DNA of 64,000 nt. Origin: Nematostella vectensis. Lineage: Eukaryota; Cnidaria; Anthozoa; Actiniaria; Edwardsiidae. The notes beneath the pieces were generated by a model. That model was not told the DNA's origin, made no database searches, and was given only the letters and a program-made list of their open reading frames with translations. A program made the position numbers and the translations under genes. Shown here one piece after another: positions 53,228 through 64,000 of the stretch. The stretch is from contig NC_064043.1 of the NCBI RefSeq assembly GCF_932526225.1, positions 2,625,501-2,689,500 on the forward strand, in the 5' to 3' direction. Numbering within the stretch: the stretch's first letter is position 1; every line of letters begins with the position of its first letter.

Positions 53228-54373
53228 CTAATTTTTTTTCCTAGTTTTCACATTTATTGCCTCTGCTATAAGCCTGGCCTGTTCAGCACTGTTACTGTTC
53301 CGTTTGAGGTTATGCATGTACGATGTCCCCGTCTCCGTGAGGTCGTTTTCAAGGGGCCTTCTTCTACGAAACAAACTCTTGAGGGCGGACCTGTAGTTCT
53401 CGATAAACACAAAATACATAAGCGGGTTAAGCGCGGCATTCGAGCACGTAAGAAACTGTGTGACAAACGCGAATATTTCGAAATCTAGCTGCGCTCCAAT
53501 TCCCTCAGGTATTCTCCAACGCCATACGATGGTAACCATGAAGATGAAGCCATTGTATGGACCCCAGCAGAACGCGAACACAAACACGATGGCTAACGCC
53601 ATGAGGACTATGTTACGGTTGTTTCTTTGCCTTCGTTTTGACGCTTGCCGTGCCGTGGGGTGCGCGAGGGATTGCTTCCTTAGTATGCACAAGATGATGG
53701 AGTACATGATGGAGAGAAGCACGAAGGGTACGATGGTGAAGAGGACGCACGCTGTGGTGCTGTAGATGTCCATGGCTGAGCTCTGATTATGCGCTGGACC
53801 CCAGTCAAGCACGCACATGTCCTGTTCGCCATATGGCTGCAATTTAACAGCGTAGAAATACGGCGCGCAAAATCCAAACGCAAACAGCCAAGACAAGGTC
53901 AGTAAACACACCCGCACATTGGAGCTCACAAGGTGTGCTTTGAAAGGGAAGACGACAGCGTTAAATCGATCGAATGTCATAAACACAAGGCTCAGCACGG
54001 AGACAATGGGCGAGGAATCGGCCAGGAACATGGAAAGCTTGCAAAGTACCAGCCCTGTTTTTCCGCTGAATGGCCACACGCCAAACACCGAGTCCGTGAA
54101 CAGTGCGTACAGCCGAAGAGGGATAGAAATGACTGGTATGAACAAATCAGAGATCGCCATATTAAGGATAAAAAAGTTGATGGCCTTACGAAGATTCTTA
54201 TTTCGACATATCACCACAATAACCAACGTATTACCGATTAAAGCCACAATCGCGATTACCAAATACGCCATGATCTTGGCTAGTTTGCCACCAAAGTCAA
54301 CGCGTATTTCCCCTCCACTTGCTTCTTGGAAACACGTTTGTGACGCGTTTGACGAGCAGTTCTGTATATCCAT
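53228..54373 (-). CDS. Class A (rhodopsin-like) GPCR, peptide-receptor type
   Basis: A single-exon receptor of 381 residues. I chose the ATG at 54373 because the frame upstream has no other ATG. The N-terminus carries sequons (NCSS, NASQT) and acidic residues. Class A marks: ALIGNTLVIVVI (TM1), LNMAISDLFIPVI (TM2), Cys before TM3 (LVLCKLSMF), FDRFNAVVFP in place of DRY, Cys in loop 2 (QDMCVLDWG), FAFCWGPYNGFIF in TM6, and SNAALNPLMYFVF in TM7. A long third loop with a basic run (ASKRRQRNNRN) and a basic C-tail (FRRRRP) follow. Like the receptor at 43334, it groups by eye with neuropeptide receptors; ligand unknown. FCWGP instead of CWxP keeps the Pro. Confidence 0.93.
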   Translation of the reverse strand: MDIQNCSSNASQTCFQEASGGEIRVDFGGKLAKIMAYLVIAIVALIGNTLVIVVICRNKNLRKAINFFILNMAISDLFIPVISIPLRLYALFTDSVFGVWPFSGKTGLVLCKLSMFLADSSPIVSVLSLVFMTFDRFNAVVFPFKAHLVSSNVRVCLLTLSWLFAFGFCAPYFYAVKLQPYGEQDMCVLDWGPAHNQSSAMDIYSTTACVLFTIVPFVLLSIMYSIILCILRKQSLAHPTARQASKRRQRNNRNIVLMALAIVFVFAFCWGPYNGFIFMVTIVWRWRIPEGIGAQLDFEIFAFVTQFLTCSNAALNPLMYFVFIENYRSALKSLFRRRRPLENDLTETGTSYMHNLKRNSNSAEQARLIAEAINVKTRKKN

Positions 54374-55688
54374 TGCGATGGCGCTTTCTACCGAACTAGT
54401 TACCAAACTAGCGCACCAAGCGAAACGTGCCGAGAGAACCTGCCGAGGGAATGTGCCTGGCGAATGTGCTGAGCGAATGTGCTGTGGCCAGTTCCTGCGG
54501 TTGCACTGTTAAGCCGTGCTAAGGTTCATCTGGATTTTTCTAAGCGATGCATTAATTTAAAAGATCCCCCTTAAATATTCATAGAAACACTCTATTGCGT
54601 TTAAATTGGCTTTAAAGTGCTATGTCCTGCGGGTATCCGTCGTCAGGCTATACCAGCTCCCAGTGCGCGGCGCCGAAAACGCGGCTCTTCTCCAGTCTCC
54701 CTGTGTATAACACTATAAGTGTAGGATAGAAACCCACATCCATTAATGAACCAGTTTAACTATCCCCATAAACAGTAGGAGGGGAAGCGGTGCGACTTTC
54801 TGAAAATAAATTATGTACTTTTGCGAGGCAGCACCCCATGGCTATGTGTTGGTTTGACGCCGAGTTTTCTGAAATTCAACCCTTAAGAACAAATTAACCG
54901 ACCAAAGTACGGAACCTTAAATTAAAGTTTTGCTGCGGCAAAACCCATCAAATAATCAAAGAAGCCCAAAAATAGTTTGGGAGGTTTAAGGACCAGAGAT
55001 TTTTTTTTGGTTCATTAAAAGTCTTAATAATTGTAGCATAATTAACCTAAAAGCACATAACTAGCGGAATCGCAAAATGCTCAGCAACTTCAATAAAAGC
55101 TATACGTGTTCTAGATGTTTGCTTTTAAATCAACAACCTTTGAGCAGGTGGCCCTCCATTTATCAGAGGCACAAATTGTGTGTTTCTTGTAAACGACCAA
55201 GTACTCGACCACAATTACACTCTTTAATCCCATTTTGAACTAGATGAAAAGCAATGAAATTTGTAAAACTGATCTCAATAAAGTCATTTTAGAAATTATA
55301 AACTTTAATTTTTGCAGGTTTTTATTTCTGTTGGTCGTTCTAGTGCTTGCGTAATATCTGCAAATGTATTTTCTATGGCAATTATTCTGATGCATTCTTG
55401 ATGTATGCACACCACTTATTATCGATTTTTGTACACCACTTATACTAAAATATACATGATATCCCTCGAGTCCTTTTCATTATTTATACTGACACTCTTA
55501 AAAAGTCTGCTTTTCACTCTCGACTGTGAAAAATGGTAGCCTAGGGATCCTCTCCATGATTAATAACCGTCACATTTTCACGGGCGAGCTAAGATAGTAA
55601 GAAACCTGACCGCCTTGAACGCTTAAACCATTCAAACTCTTACTATTTTTATACAAGACACCGCTTAAATAACAGTAAACTACTGATT
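54374..55688. other. Gene-free region upstream of GPCR 2
   Basis: 5' flank of the minus-strand receptor. A short GTGCCGAG/ATGTGCTGAGCGA tandem motif lies near 54430-54480. Nothing else recognised. Confidence 0.45.
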
Positions 55689-56165
55689 TACGCAGGGAGA
55701 CAACGGACTTCGATCACTAGGTAAAGCTTACGTAGGGAGACAACGGACTTCGATCACTAGGTAAAGCTTACGTAGGGAGACAACGGACTTCGATCACTAG
55801 GTAGAGCTTACGTAGGGAGACAACGGACTTCGATCACTAGGTAAAGCTTACGTAGGGAGACAACGGACTTCGATCACTAGGTAATGCTTACGTAGGGGGA
55901 CAACGGACTTCGATCAATAGGTAAAGCTTACGTAGGGAGACAACGGACTTCGATTACTAGGTAGAGCTTACGTAGGGAGACAACGGACTTCGATCACTAG
56001 GTAGAGCTTACGTAGGGGGACAACGGACTTCGATCACTAGGTAGAGCTTACGTAGGTAGCCTTCGTGCAGCCGGAAATAATTCCGGAGGTTGCGTTTAAC
56101 GGATGTACGCAGGCTATACGTAGGGGAAAAACGGACTTCGATCACTAGGTAGAGCTTACGTAGGA
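55689..56165. repeat. 40-bp minisatellite
   Basis: About eleven units of TACGTAGGGAGACAACGGAC, TTCGATCACTAGGTAAAGCT, T. An insertion of unrelated sequence lies near 56058-56120 before the last unit. Further short copies of a TCTCAGGGGTAGCCTGCGTA segment follow at 56180-56425. Confidence 0.93.
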
Positions 56166-56499
56166 TCGTCGACGGCAACTGAGACATCTTAGGGGTAGCC
56201 TGCCTAGCTGGCGGTCTACCTTTGCATATCAATCACATATGTAATGCCTAATAAGGAAATGACCGAGCGAGCTAGAAAAACGACAGTTTTTAAAACAAGA
56301 TTGACTGATATGATATCTTCGACGATAACTGAGACATCTCAGGGGTAGCCTGCGTAGCTGACGGTGTACCTGTGGTATCGTCGACGAACAACTGAGACAT
56401 CTCAGGGTTAGCCTGCGTAGCTGAAACTCAACCGCCCACTGGTTCTACATACACACACCTACAGAGTTTTGTTGTCACACGATGTTTCTTTAATGAAAT

Positions 56500-56790
56500 A
56501 TATACATTTTTATTTTGATGACGTCAGCATATTTTTGCTTCTAGTGACGTCCTTGATGACGTCGCAATCACGTGACTATATTGGTGCACCCCCCTTGACA
56601 CCTTCATGACACATACCAAGATTGGTTGTAATATGATGTTTTGTTCATGAGATATGGATATTTATGTTCTTTTTAAAATCGGAATATAGTTTTGCTTTAA
56701 AGTGACGTCCTTGATGACGTCACAAATCACGTGACCATATTTTTGCACCCCTCCCCCCCTTGACACAAACATGACAACTGTCAAGTTGGG
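56500..56790. repeat. Duplicated CRE-rich segment
   Basis: Two copies of a ~150-base unit, at about 56500-56625 and 56640-56790. Each has AGTGACGTCCTTGATGACGT, CAATCACGTGAC or CAAATCACGTGACC, and TTGCACCCC/TTGACAC. TGACGTCA and CACGTG sites recur. It is more likely a dispersed repeat than a host enhancer. Confidence 0.75.
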
Positions 56791-56794
56791 GGTT

Positions 56795-57140
56795 TTAGCA
56801 TTAATTATTAGGGCTGATGGCTGTAAAATGCGACCTGACGGAGCGCAATAAAGCAATCTATTTGTGACTTGATCTGTGTTTGCTTGTCTCCTGGTCTCTA
56901 TTTGTAGTTCGGAATTTTATGTCTTTTTTGGTAAGAAATGTTTCTGAGATTAAGCGTTTGTTTACGAATTGTTCAGAAATCAAGGTTGATATTTTGACAA
57001 TGGAGTCAATTCTGTTACATTGCTTAAAGGTCGTCTATGCCTTGGATGAATCCATGAGTATCCGGGTCTGGTAATGTTTAGTTTGCATTTCTGGCGTTTT
57101 GGAGTTGGGCCTATATTTTACGGGCGTTTGGGGGTGTTAA
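56795..57140. repeat. Dispersed repeat family R1, third copy
   Basis: It closely matches 20160-20520: GGCTGATGGCTGTAAAATG, GACCTGACGGAGCGCAATAA, TCAAGGTTGATATTTTG and TGAGTATCCGGGTCTGG. It has an internal deletion relative to that copy (between GCTT and AAGGTCGTC). Confidence 0.8.
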
Positions 57141-57984
57141 TGGAAGACTTTTTTAAGTAGTCTTAAAAGTCTTAAAAGACGTTAGATAGGATATTCTCCT
57201 GCTCTTACGACCACTCCTAGTGGGGACAACATCAACCCTGCCGCGTCGAAATAACAATCACGTGCGCGCCGAGTTGATAACAAAGTCTCGAATGTCTCAA
57301 ATTGTCAAAGTGTTTTTTTTGACTTGTAGTGCCTCTTTTTTCTAATAGAATTCAGTCTGCCCTGAAGAAGTCTTATTAAAGACGAAAATTTGGCAGAGTC
57401 GATTTCCAGTTTTTGGAGTATTGAATTCATTGTTCTGGTACGAGATCGCGACAGTTTGGGCTTTTTGATTCTATTTTTTTCTAATAGAAATATATAGAAA
57501 CGCCAATTTTCTCTCAGATACTCCCTACAAAATACCTGAGGCCCAATTTTGACCCCTAAAGAAAGACGATGGGCAGACCTTCCCCCCCCCACCCCCCACC
57601 CCTCAAAACCAGGCATAACACAACAACAGCCAGCTTCACAGACTACATTTACTCAGCTCAGCATAACACAGGAAGCCCGATAGTAAAGGTCCAAACCCGA
57701 CGCATGCGTTCGTAGGTCCTTTCTGCTGGCCGGCGATGATGTCACGGGCTCAAATAATCCACTGAAATTTTTCTTGACAAGACAAAAACAGAAAAATATA
57801 TTTGTCTTTTAAACTTGACAATTTAAGACTCTAGATATAAATTAAAGAGGCATAATAGCTTGTGTAAAAAGACATATAGAAGAAGGTAAGATAATATATC
57901 CTACCAAAGTTCGATTTCAAGACGACGGGCTCGGAGGACAACGAGGACCCCGTGTTGAATCGAAAACGATTGTGTTGTGGAAAT
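57141..57984. other. Region upstream of USP19
   Basis: The probable USP19 promoter and 5' UTR occupy 57700-57984. Poly-C runs lie near 57582-57603. No other gene is recognised. Confidence 0.45.
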
Positions 57985-60900
57985 ATGGCGATCAAATGCC
58001 TTCATTCACAACACAAAGACAACGAAACTCAGGCTAAAACTAGTAAAATGGACCCAGAGCAAGAACAAGAAAGCGAACAGAAAAACGGTGAGTCGTACAA
58101 CACCTAGTCAATCTTAGATTGAGAACTGACTTTTAATTTCTGGTAAAATCGCTCATTTTAAGCTTATGTTGTTTTATTAATACAAAGGTTATGCCTGATC
58201 GTCCCAGTAATAAATATAAAAGGAATGACTTGTAGCCTCGCTTTCGCATCTTAGTCACAATTTCGTGAAGAGAGAGATTTAACTCAGGTACATGTGCCTG
58301 ATGAAGGTCATATGGCCAAGGGCAGATCTATTTAGGATGTAAATGACCATGGGCCGATCAAAAATGATACGTTTAAGGTTTAAATTACTTGTTGATGATA
58401 TTGTATTTGTGTATATATGTCAAGCTTTTTGCATAGCTCTTTTTACTGGCATGTTTTGTGTTATTATTTTTGGGATATAGTTTAAAACCACGTGGCTCAC
58501 TTAAAGTTATCAATACAGTGAAAGTAATAAATAACATGGCAACAGACGGAAAACTGTCACATAATTAAAAAACTTGAATCAAGATTACTCCCCATATGTT
58601 TTACTGTTGTCAGGTTGTAATGTTTTTGCATCAGTCGTCTACATGTCATTTCACATGTCAATTTTTTTAATTCACTTATATTTTCAGAGATTCACTTATA
58701 AGACATTTCAGAAAACAAGCAAATTAACTTTGTTTTTGTTGTTGAATATTGAAGTACGACAAAATATACAATTACGATTCGTACTGAAGGATCGTTGAAT
58801 ACTATCCTTTTTCTTATAATACCCGTTACTGCACCCTCCCCTCCCTAGTAAAACCTGGATTCGTCAGTCCTACTACATTTTGGGAGACTCGCACCTTTTA
58901 TCCATATGCCGACACATGACTATAGTTATTGTTGAGCACAGCTCTAGCTGCACCAGCTCAATGAGAACACCTTGATTTTAAAACAATGCCCCTAATTTTC
59001 ACTACGCAGAAGATCTGTGTACTTGTGTACAAAACTGTCTGTCTTAAAGCCGCATTGTCACCAGTTCACTTCCAGAAGTCCGACGGAAACCTCAACCGTT
59101 AAAAGACAAAAGAATCTATTCAAATCCAAAATATTTAACAGGCCATCCGCTCTAAATTAGCAGTCACATCCTCAAAGAAACTTCCAATAGACACACTGAT
59201 TTCTATATTTTGAAATCTTTTTCGTGTTTGCCGTTAAAAATCATCGGAGATTCTTACGTAATCGACCGGAAGTAAACTGGTAACAATGCTGCTTTAAGTG
59301 TAATTGCTGTTGTAGTCTCACTTGTACTGTAACTGGTTATATTAGTCTTTTTATCATATTATAATAATGATAAAGTTTTTTTAAAGGCCAATGCAGTAAA
59401 TTGCACTGCTGTTGTGGTAACCATGCGATTTGAGGCAAAGTCAATTAAATAAGAGTAAAATAAAAATATATCTATTAAAACATGGTTTTAATGTAATCTG
59501 ACACCACCTAATTCAAGCAGCTTGCTTAGAAAAAGTGGAGATAAAAAAAATCCTCCAAAAAGTTTCATGCTTAATCTGCGATTATACTTTATTTCTAGGT
59601 GTTGAAGAGCAGTTGGTTCAACTGCAGTTTATCAAGCATGACTGGTTTGAACAGGTGATTACTTTAATTTATGGTAAATAATATATTGCTATGCCCTTAA
59701 GATTATTTATTACTTATATTATCACAACAGACATTTCGTACATGTACAAGGTTAATATGTTTACCCTCTAAAAATGAAATCTATTATAATTGATTGATCG
59801 ATCTATTGATTGATTAAGAATTGAGGTACTGTATGGTAACTACATGCATATCAAAGGATTTTTAAACAAATATTAGTCAATTCAATCCCATTCTGTAAAG
59901 AAAATTAATGAGCATATGTCATGGCATATGAAAAAATTTAAGAAAACTCAGAAGACATCAATGAATCCCCTTTCCTTGAAATTCTTGCTTTGACTCCCCT
60001 CCTGGACCCCTCTGTTTCCTGCCATTGTTGATATGTTGTCGAGGTGTACAGTTACAGAATTCCAAACTTGATCCCTATTCAAACATTTGTGACATTTTGT
60101 TGCTTACATGCAGGCAAAAGATCTCTTAACAATCCACATCTACGTGCGCCAACTGAACAAGGAGGTGCTAGATGTTGGCTTGTTTGAAAATGAGCTCCAA
60201 TTGAAATTTGCCACAAGGTTTGTACTTTCCTGTTAAATTTTGCATTATGAATCACTTTATACCCTATGGTACTGTATGTACAAAATCAGAAGCTGTGCAG
60301 TACTAACGAATCTCATATTGTACTAGTGGCCAATTATCCATTGTGCATTCTGATTGGTTGACTGTACTAGTAGGTTATAAGTAATAGCCTATCAGAAGTG
60401 AAAAGTGATGGTCCTGAAAGCCAAAAAATGGCAAATAGCGAGACGAGCCAATGTTTTTGGATGTACAAATTGATCCATATTTTATTGTTAGTCATGCAGA
60501 GTTCCTCAAGCTGCACCAAGGGTCAACTTCCAACACAATATTTTGCTGGAACATCAAACTGAGGTAATTAAAATACTATTATGATATTACAAATATTAAT
60601 ACTGATATAATAATAATTGATATAATTGGCTTGGTGGAGGCACTCTATTTAACAGACAAAGCAGCAAGAAAAGTAGAAGAATATGAACTATTCACAACAA
60701 AATTGAAGAATATGGACTATACCCACACCCCTCAAGGACTAATCCTGCTTCTCCCTAAGGACTGGACCCCCTACCCCCTTACAGAATATACCCTTCCCCC
60801 TCGCTACTATACTACCTCCACCCTAAGGACAATACACCTCCGCCTAAGAAAAATACCCCCTCCTCCCTAACTACTTTACTGTATCCCCGACTCCCTATAG

Positions 60901-62336
60901 ACTATACACCCTCCCCCTAACTACTATACCCCCTCCCCCCTAAGGACTATACCCCTCCCCCTAACTACTATACCCCCTCCCCACTAAGGACTATACCCCT
61001 TCTAACTACTATACCCCCTTCCCCCTAAGGACTATACCCCTCCCCTAACTACTATACCCCCTCCTCCCTAAAGACCATACCCCCTCCCCCCTAAGGACTA
61101 TACCTCTCCCCATAACTACTATACCCCCTCCCCCCTAAGGACTATACCCCTCCTCCCTAAAGACTATTCCCCCTCCCCACTAAGGACTATACCCCCTCCC
61201 CCCTAAGGACTATACCTCTCCCCATAACTACTATACCCTCTCCCCCCTAAGGACTATACCTCTCCCCATAACTACTATACCCCCTCCCCACTAAGGACTA
61301 TACCCCTTCTAACTACTATACCCCCTTCCTCCTAAGGACTATACCTCTCCCCATAACAACTATACCCCCCCCCCCCCTAAGGACTATACTCCTCCTCCCT
61401 AAGGACTATTCCCCCTCCCCACTAAGGACTATACCCCTCCTCCCAAAAGACTATTTCCCCTTCCCCTTACTACTATAACCCCCCCCCCCCCCCCCTAAGA
61501 CCTATACCCCATCCCTCCTAATGGCTGTACCTCCCCTCCTTTATACTTAGAAGGCCCTTCTAAGTATATCCTTTAAGTGTATCATATTGTTTTAAGGCAT
61601 GCCATCGACATTGCAAACTGCTCATTCAAGATCCTCACCCACATGCTAGAAGTCAACCTGAAGAAAAAGGCTCCTGGTCGCTGGGGATCACTAGAACTAC
61701 CAAACTTTCCAGGTTTGCTTGACTCTATTAGTCTTTTTATAGAGCTCTTTTTTATGCTTCACCAAGTGTTCTCACAATATTTTTGTGCTATGAAGTGGTA
61801 AACTTCACATGAATCCTGGAAAGCTGTTGAGTAATTGCTGTATCTGGTCTCTCTAGGACTATCACCTGCTGCTGCTGGGATGACCAAACAATTCACATCA
61901 GTAAAACCAGAATCTTCTCCAAGAGCTGCCAGTGCAGTGAATGGAGAGCACAATGGGTTTGCTGTTAATGGGACTCATTCACCTTATACAGGCACGGCGG
62001 ACCCTCAAATGTGCAATGGCTCTTTCCCCCTGAGTGAATCATCTTCAAACAGCCATCCCTCTCCTCCTCCCCCTCCCCCTCCCCCTCCCCCTCCTCCTCC
62101 TGCGAAACCAAGTGCTTCAAAGGAGGCAGTGAAGGGAGGTAGCCACCAAGGCCAGGTGGGGTTTTCTGAAGCCATCAAGTCTGCCGCAGATAATGGCATA
62201 AGCACCATCAAGGTGTCATCTGAGCTTGAGGTTAAGCCAGGGTTTACTGGGCTTGACAACCTTGGAAATACATGTTATTTGAACTCCATTGTACAGTGCC
62301 TGGCAAATTCAAGACACCTGAGAGATTACTTTTTAA
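57985..62336 (+). CDS. USP19: USP19 deubiquitinase, N-terminal part (cut by window edge)
   Basis: Six exons visible: 57985-58087, 59599-59654, 60114-60217, 60492-60563, 61597-61712, 61857-62336, giving 310 residues; the rest is off the right edge. USP19 is a ubiquitin protease, ER-anchored in mammals, acting in ER-associated degradation and protein export. A CS (p23/HSP20-like) domain spans about residues 47-145 ([49 protein letters not shown]), and the USP domain opens with [20 protein letters not shown], so the catalytic Cys is about residue 290. Between them lies a Ser/Pro-rich linker with 13 consecutive prolines. Mammalian USP19 has two CS domains; only one is seen, so a first CS may be absent or in unseen upstream exons. 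The final donor is AA/GTGAGT at 62337. Confidence 0.9.
59048..59293. mobile_element. TTAA-flanked MITE in USP19 intron 1
   Basis: A 246-bp element. Ends AGCCGCATTGTCACCAGTTC and the reverse complement of AGCAGCATTGTTACCAGTTT, flanked by TTAA on both sides (59044-59047 and 59294-59297). A degraded relative is at 45481-45690. No coding capacity. TTAA targets point to piggyBac- or Kolobok-type mobilisation. Confidence 0.85.
60700..61545. repeat. C-rich minisatellite in USP19 intron 4
   Basis: Units of about 22-45 bases built from AACTACTATACCCCCTCCCC and CCCTAAGGACTATACCCC. The minus strand has many GGGG runs at short spacing and could form G-quadruplexes. Confidence 0.9.
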
Positions 62337-62399
62337 GTGAGTGATTTCTAGCAATAATACTATGCTCTCACTGCCACCTACATAAAGTGGACCCCCCTG

Positions 62400-64000
62400 C
62401 CATCATGCTTACAGATCCAAGGATCATAAGGCTCAAAGGATCATGATAATCATGGGGTCATAATGATCATAGGATCATAATAATCATGGGGTCATAAGGA
62501 TCATAGGATCATAATAATCATGGGGTCATAATGTTCATAGGATCATAATAATCATGGGGTCATAAGGATCATAGGATCATGATAATCATGGGGTCATAAT
62601 GATCATAGGATCATAATAATCATGGGGTCATAAGGATCATAGGATCATAATAATCATGGGGTCATAAGGATCAAAGGATCATAATAATCATGGGGTCATA
62701 AGGATCAAAGGATCATAATAATCATGGGGTCATAATGATCAAAGGATCATAATAATCATGGGGTCATAAGGATCATAGGATCATAATAATCATGGGGTCA
62801 TAAGGATCATAGGATCATAATAATCATGGGGTCATAAGGATCAAAGGATCATAATAATCATGGGGTCATAAGGATCATAGGATCATAATAATCCTGGGGT
62901 CATAAGGATCAAAGGATCATAATAATCATGGGGTCATAATGATCATAGGATCATAATAATCATGGGGTCATAAGGATCATAGGATCATGATAATCATGGG
63001 GTCATAAGGATCATAGGATCATAATAATCATGGGGTCATAATGATCAAAGGATCATGATAATCATGGGGTCATAATGATCATAGGATCATAATAATCATG
63101 GGGTCATAAGGATCAAAGGATCATAATAATCATGGGGTCATAATGATCAAAGGATCATAATAATCATGGGGTCATAAGGATCAAAGGATCATGATAATCA
63201 TGGGGTCATAAGGATCATAGGATCATAATAATCATGGGGTCATAAGGATCATAGGATCATAATTATCATGGGGTCATAAGGATCATAGGATCATAATAAT
63301 CATGAGGTCATAAGGATCATAGGATCATAATAATCATGGGGTCATAATGATCATAGGATCATAATTATCATGGGGTCATAAGGATCATAGGATCATAATA
63401 ATCATGGGGTCATAAGGATCATAGGATCATAATAATCATGGGGTCATAAGGATCATAGGATCATAATAATCATGGGGTCATAAGGATCAAAGGATCATAA
63501 TAATCATGGGGTCATAAGGATCATAGGATCATAATAATCCTGGGGTCATAAGGATCATAGGATCATAATAATCATGGGGTCATAATGATCATAGGATCAT
63601 GATAATCATGGGGTCATAATGATCATAGGATCATAATAATCATGGGGTCATAAGGATGATAGGATCATAATAATCATGGGGTCATCAGGATCAAAGGATC
63701 ATAATAATCATGGGGTCATAAGGATCAAAGGATCATAATAATCATGGGGTCATAATGATCAAAGGATCATAATAATCATGGGGTCATAAGGATCATAGGA
63801 TCATAATAATCATGGGGTCATAAGGATCATAGGATCATAATAATCATGGGGTCATAAGGATCAAAGGATCATAATAATCATGGGGTCATAAGGATCATAG
63901 GATCATAATAATCCTGGGGTCATAAGGATCAAAGGATCATAATAATCATGGGGTCATAAGGATCATAGGATCATAATAATCATGGGGTCATAAGGATCAT
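62400..64000. repeat. 34-bp minisatellite in USP19 intron 6, runs off the window
   Basis: About 47 units of 34 bases, AGGATCATAATAATCATGGG then GTCATAAGGATCAT, with few variants (AAGGATCATA, AATGATCATA, GATAATC). It starts about 65 bases after the last visible exon and reaches the right edge. Confidence 0.96.

Noticed and set aside
53460-54512. Plus-strand frames of 100-200 codons over GPCR 2
   Set aside because: They are antisense shadows of the receptor gene.

Overview
The window looks like nuclear DNA of an anthozoan cnidarian, most probably a sea anemone. Genes are split by many short introns with GT-AG borders, the encoded proteins match conserved animal families, the background is AT-rich, and there are many minisatellites and small inverted-repeat transposons. 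The species cannot be fixed from the sequence alone. Exon structures below were built by hand from splice sites, reading phase and family similarity.

Layout. 0.5-1.3 kb: last exon of a patatin-like lipase. 3.3-6.3 kb (+): UNC50, 7 exons, complete. 7.5-10.3 kb (-): a short, single-barrel BPI/LBP-like secreted protein, 7 exons, which meets UNC50 tail to tail and shares a ~370-bp divergent promoter region with MOSPD2. 10.7-20.8 kb (+): MOSPD2 (CRAL-TRIO, MSP domain, C-terminal membrane anchor), 20 exons. 20.8-24.5 kb: gene-free, with a 25-bp-type minisatellite split by a 1.48-kb TTAA-flanked transposon. 24.5-31.6 kb (-): MELK kinase, 22 exons, complete. 33.1-40.2 kb: a GC-rich terminal-inverted-repeat element carrying four decayed virus-like genes, with other elements nested inside it. 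43.3-44.3 kb (+) and 53.2-54.4 kb (-): two single-exon class A GPCRs. 46.3-50.6 kb: two large minisatellites. 58.0-62.3 kb (+): 5' part of USP19 (one CS domain, then the start of the USP catalytic domain), which runs off the right edge through a 34-bp minisatellite.

The host genes are unrelated housekeeping or signalling genes (Golgi trafficking, ER contact sites, cell-cycle kinase, deubiquitinase, receptors), so no shared pathway is implied. Two things stand out. One is the virus-like element: about 6.1 kb once the 967-bp insert in its left TIR is subtracted, about 160-bp inverted repeats, a 6-7 bp target duplication, and cargo that looks structural, with no polymerase, integrase or ATPase in sight. 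The other is a recurring local pattern in which short tandem duplications begin at exon edges and copy real splice sites or stop-codon regions; it is seen at several junctions of MOSPD2 and MELK and at the end of UNC50.
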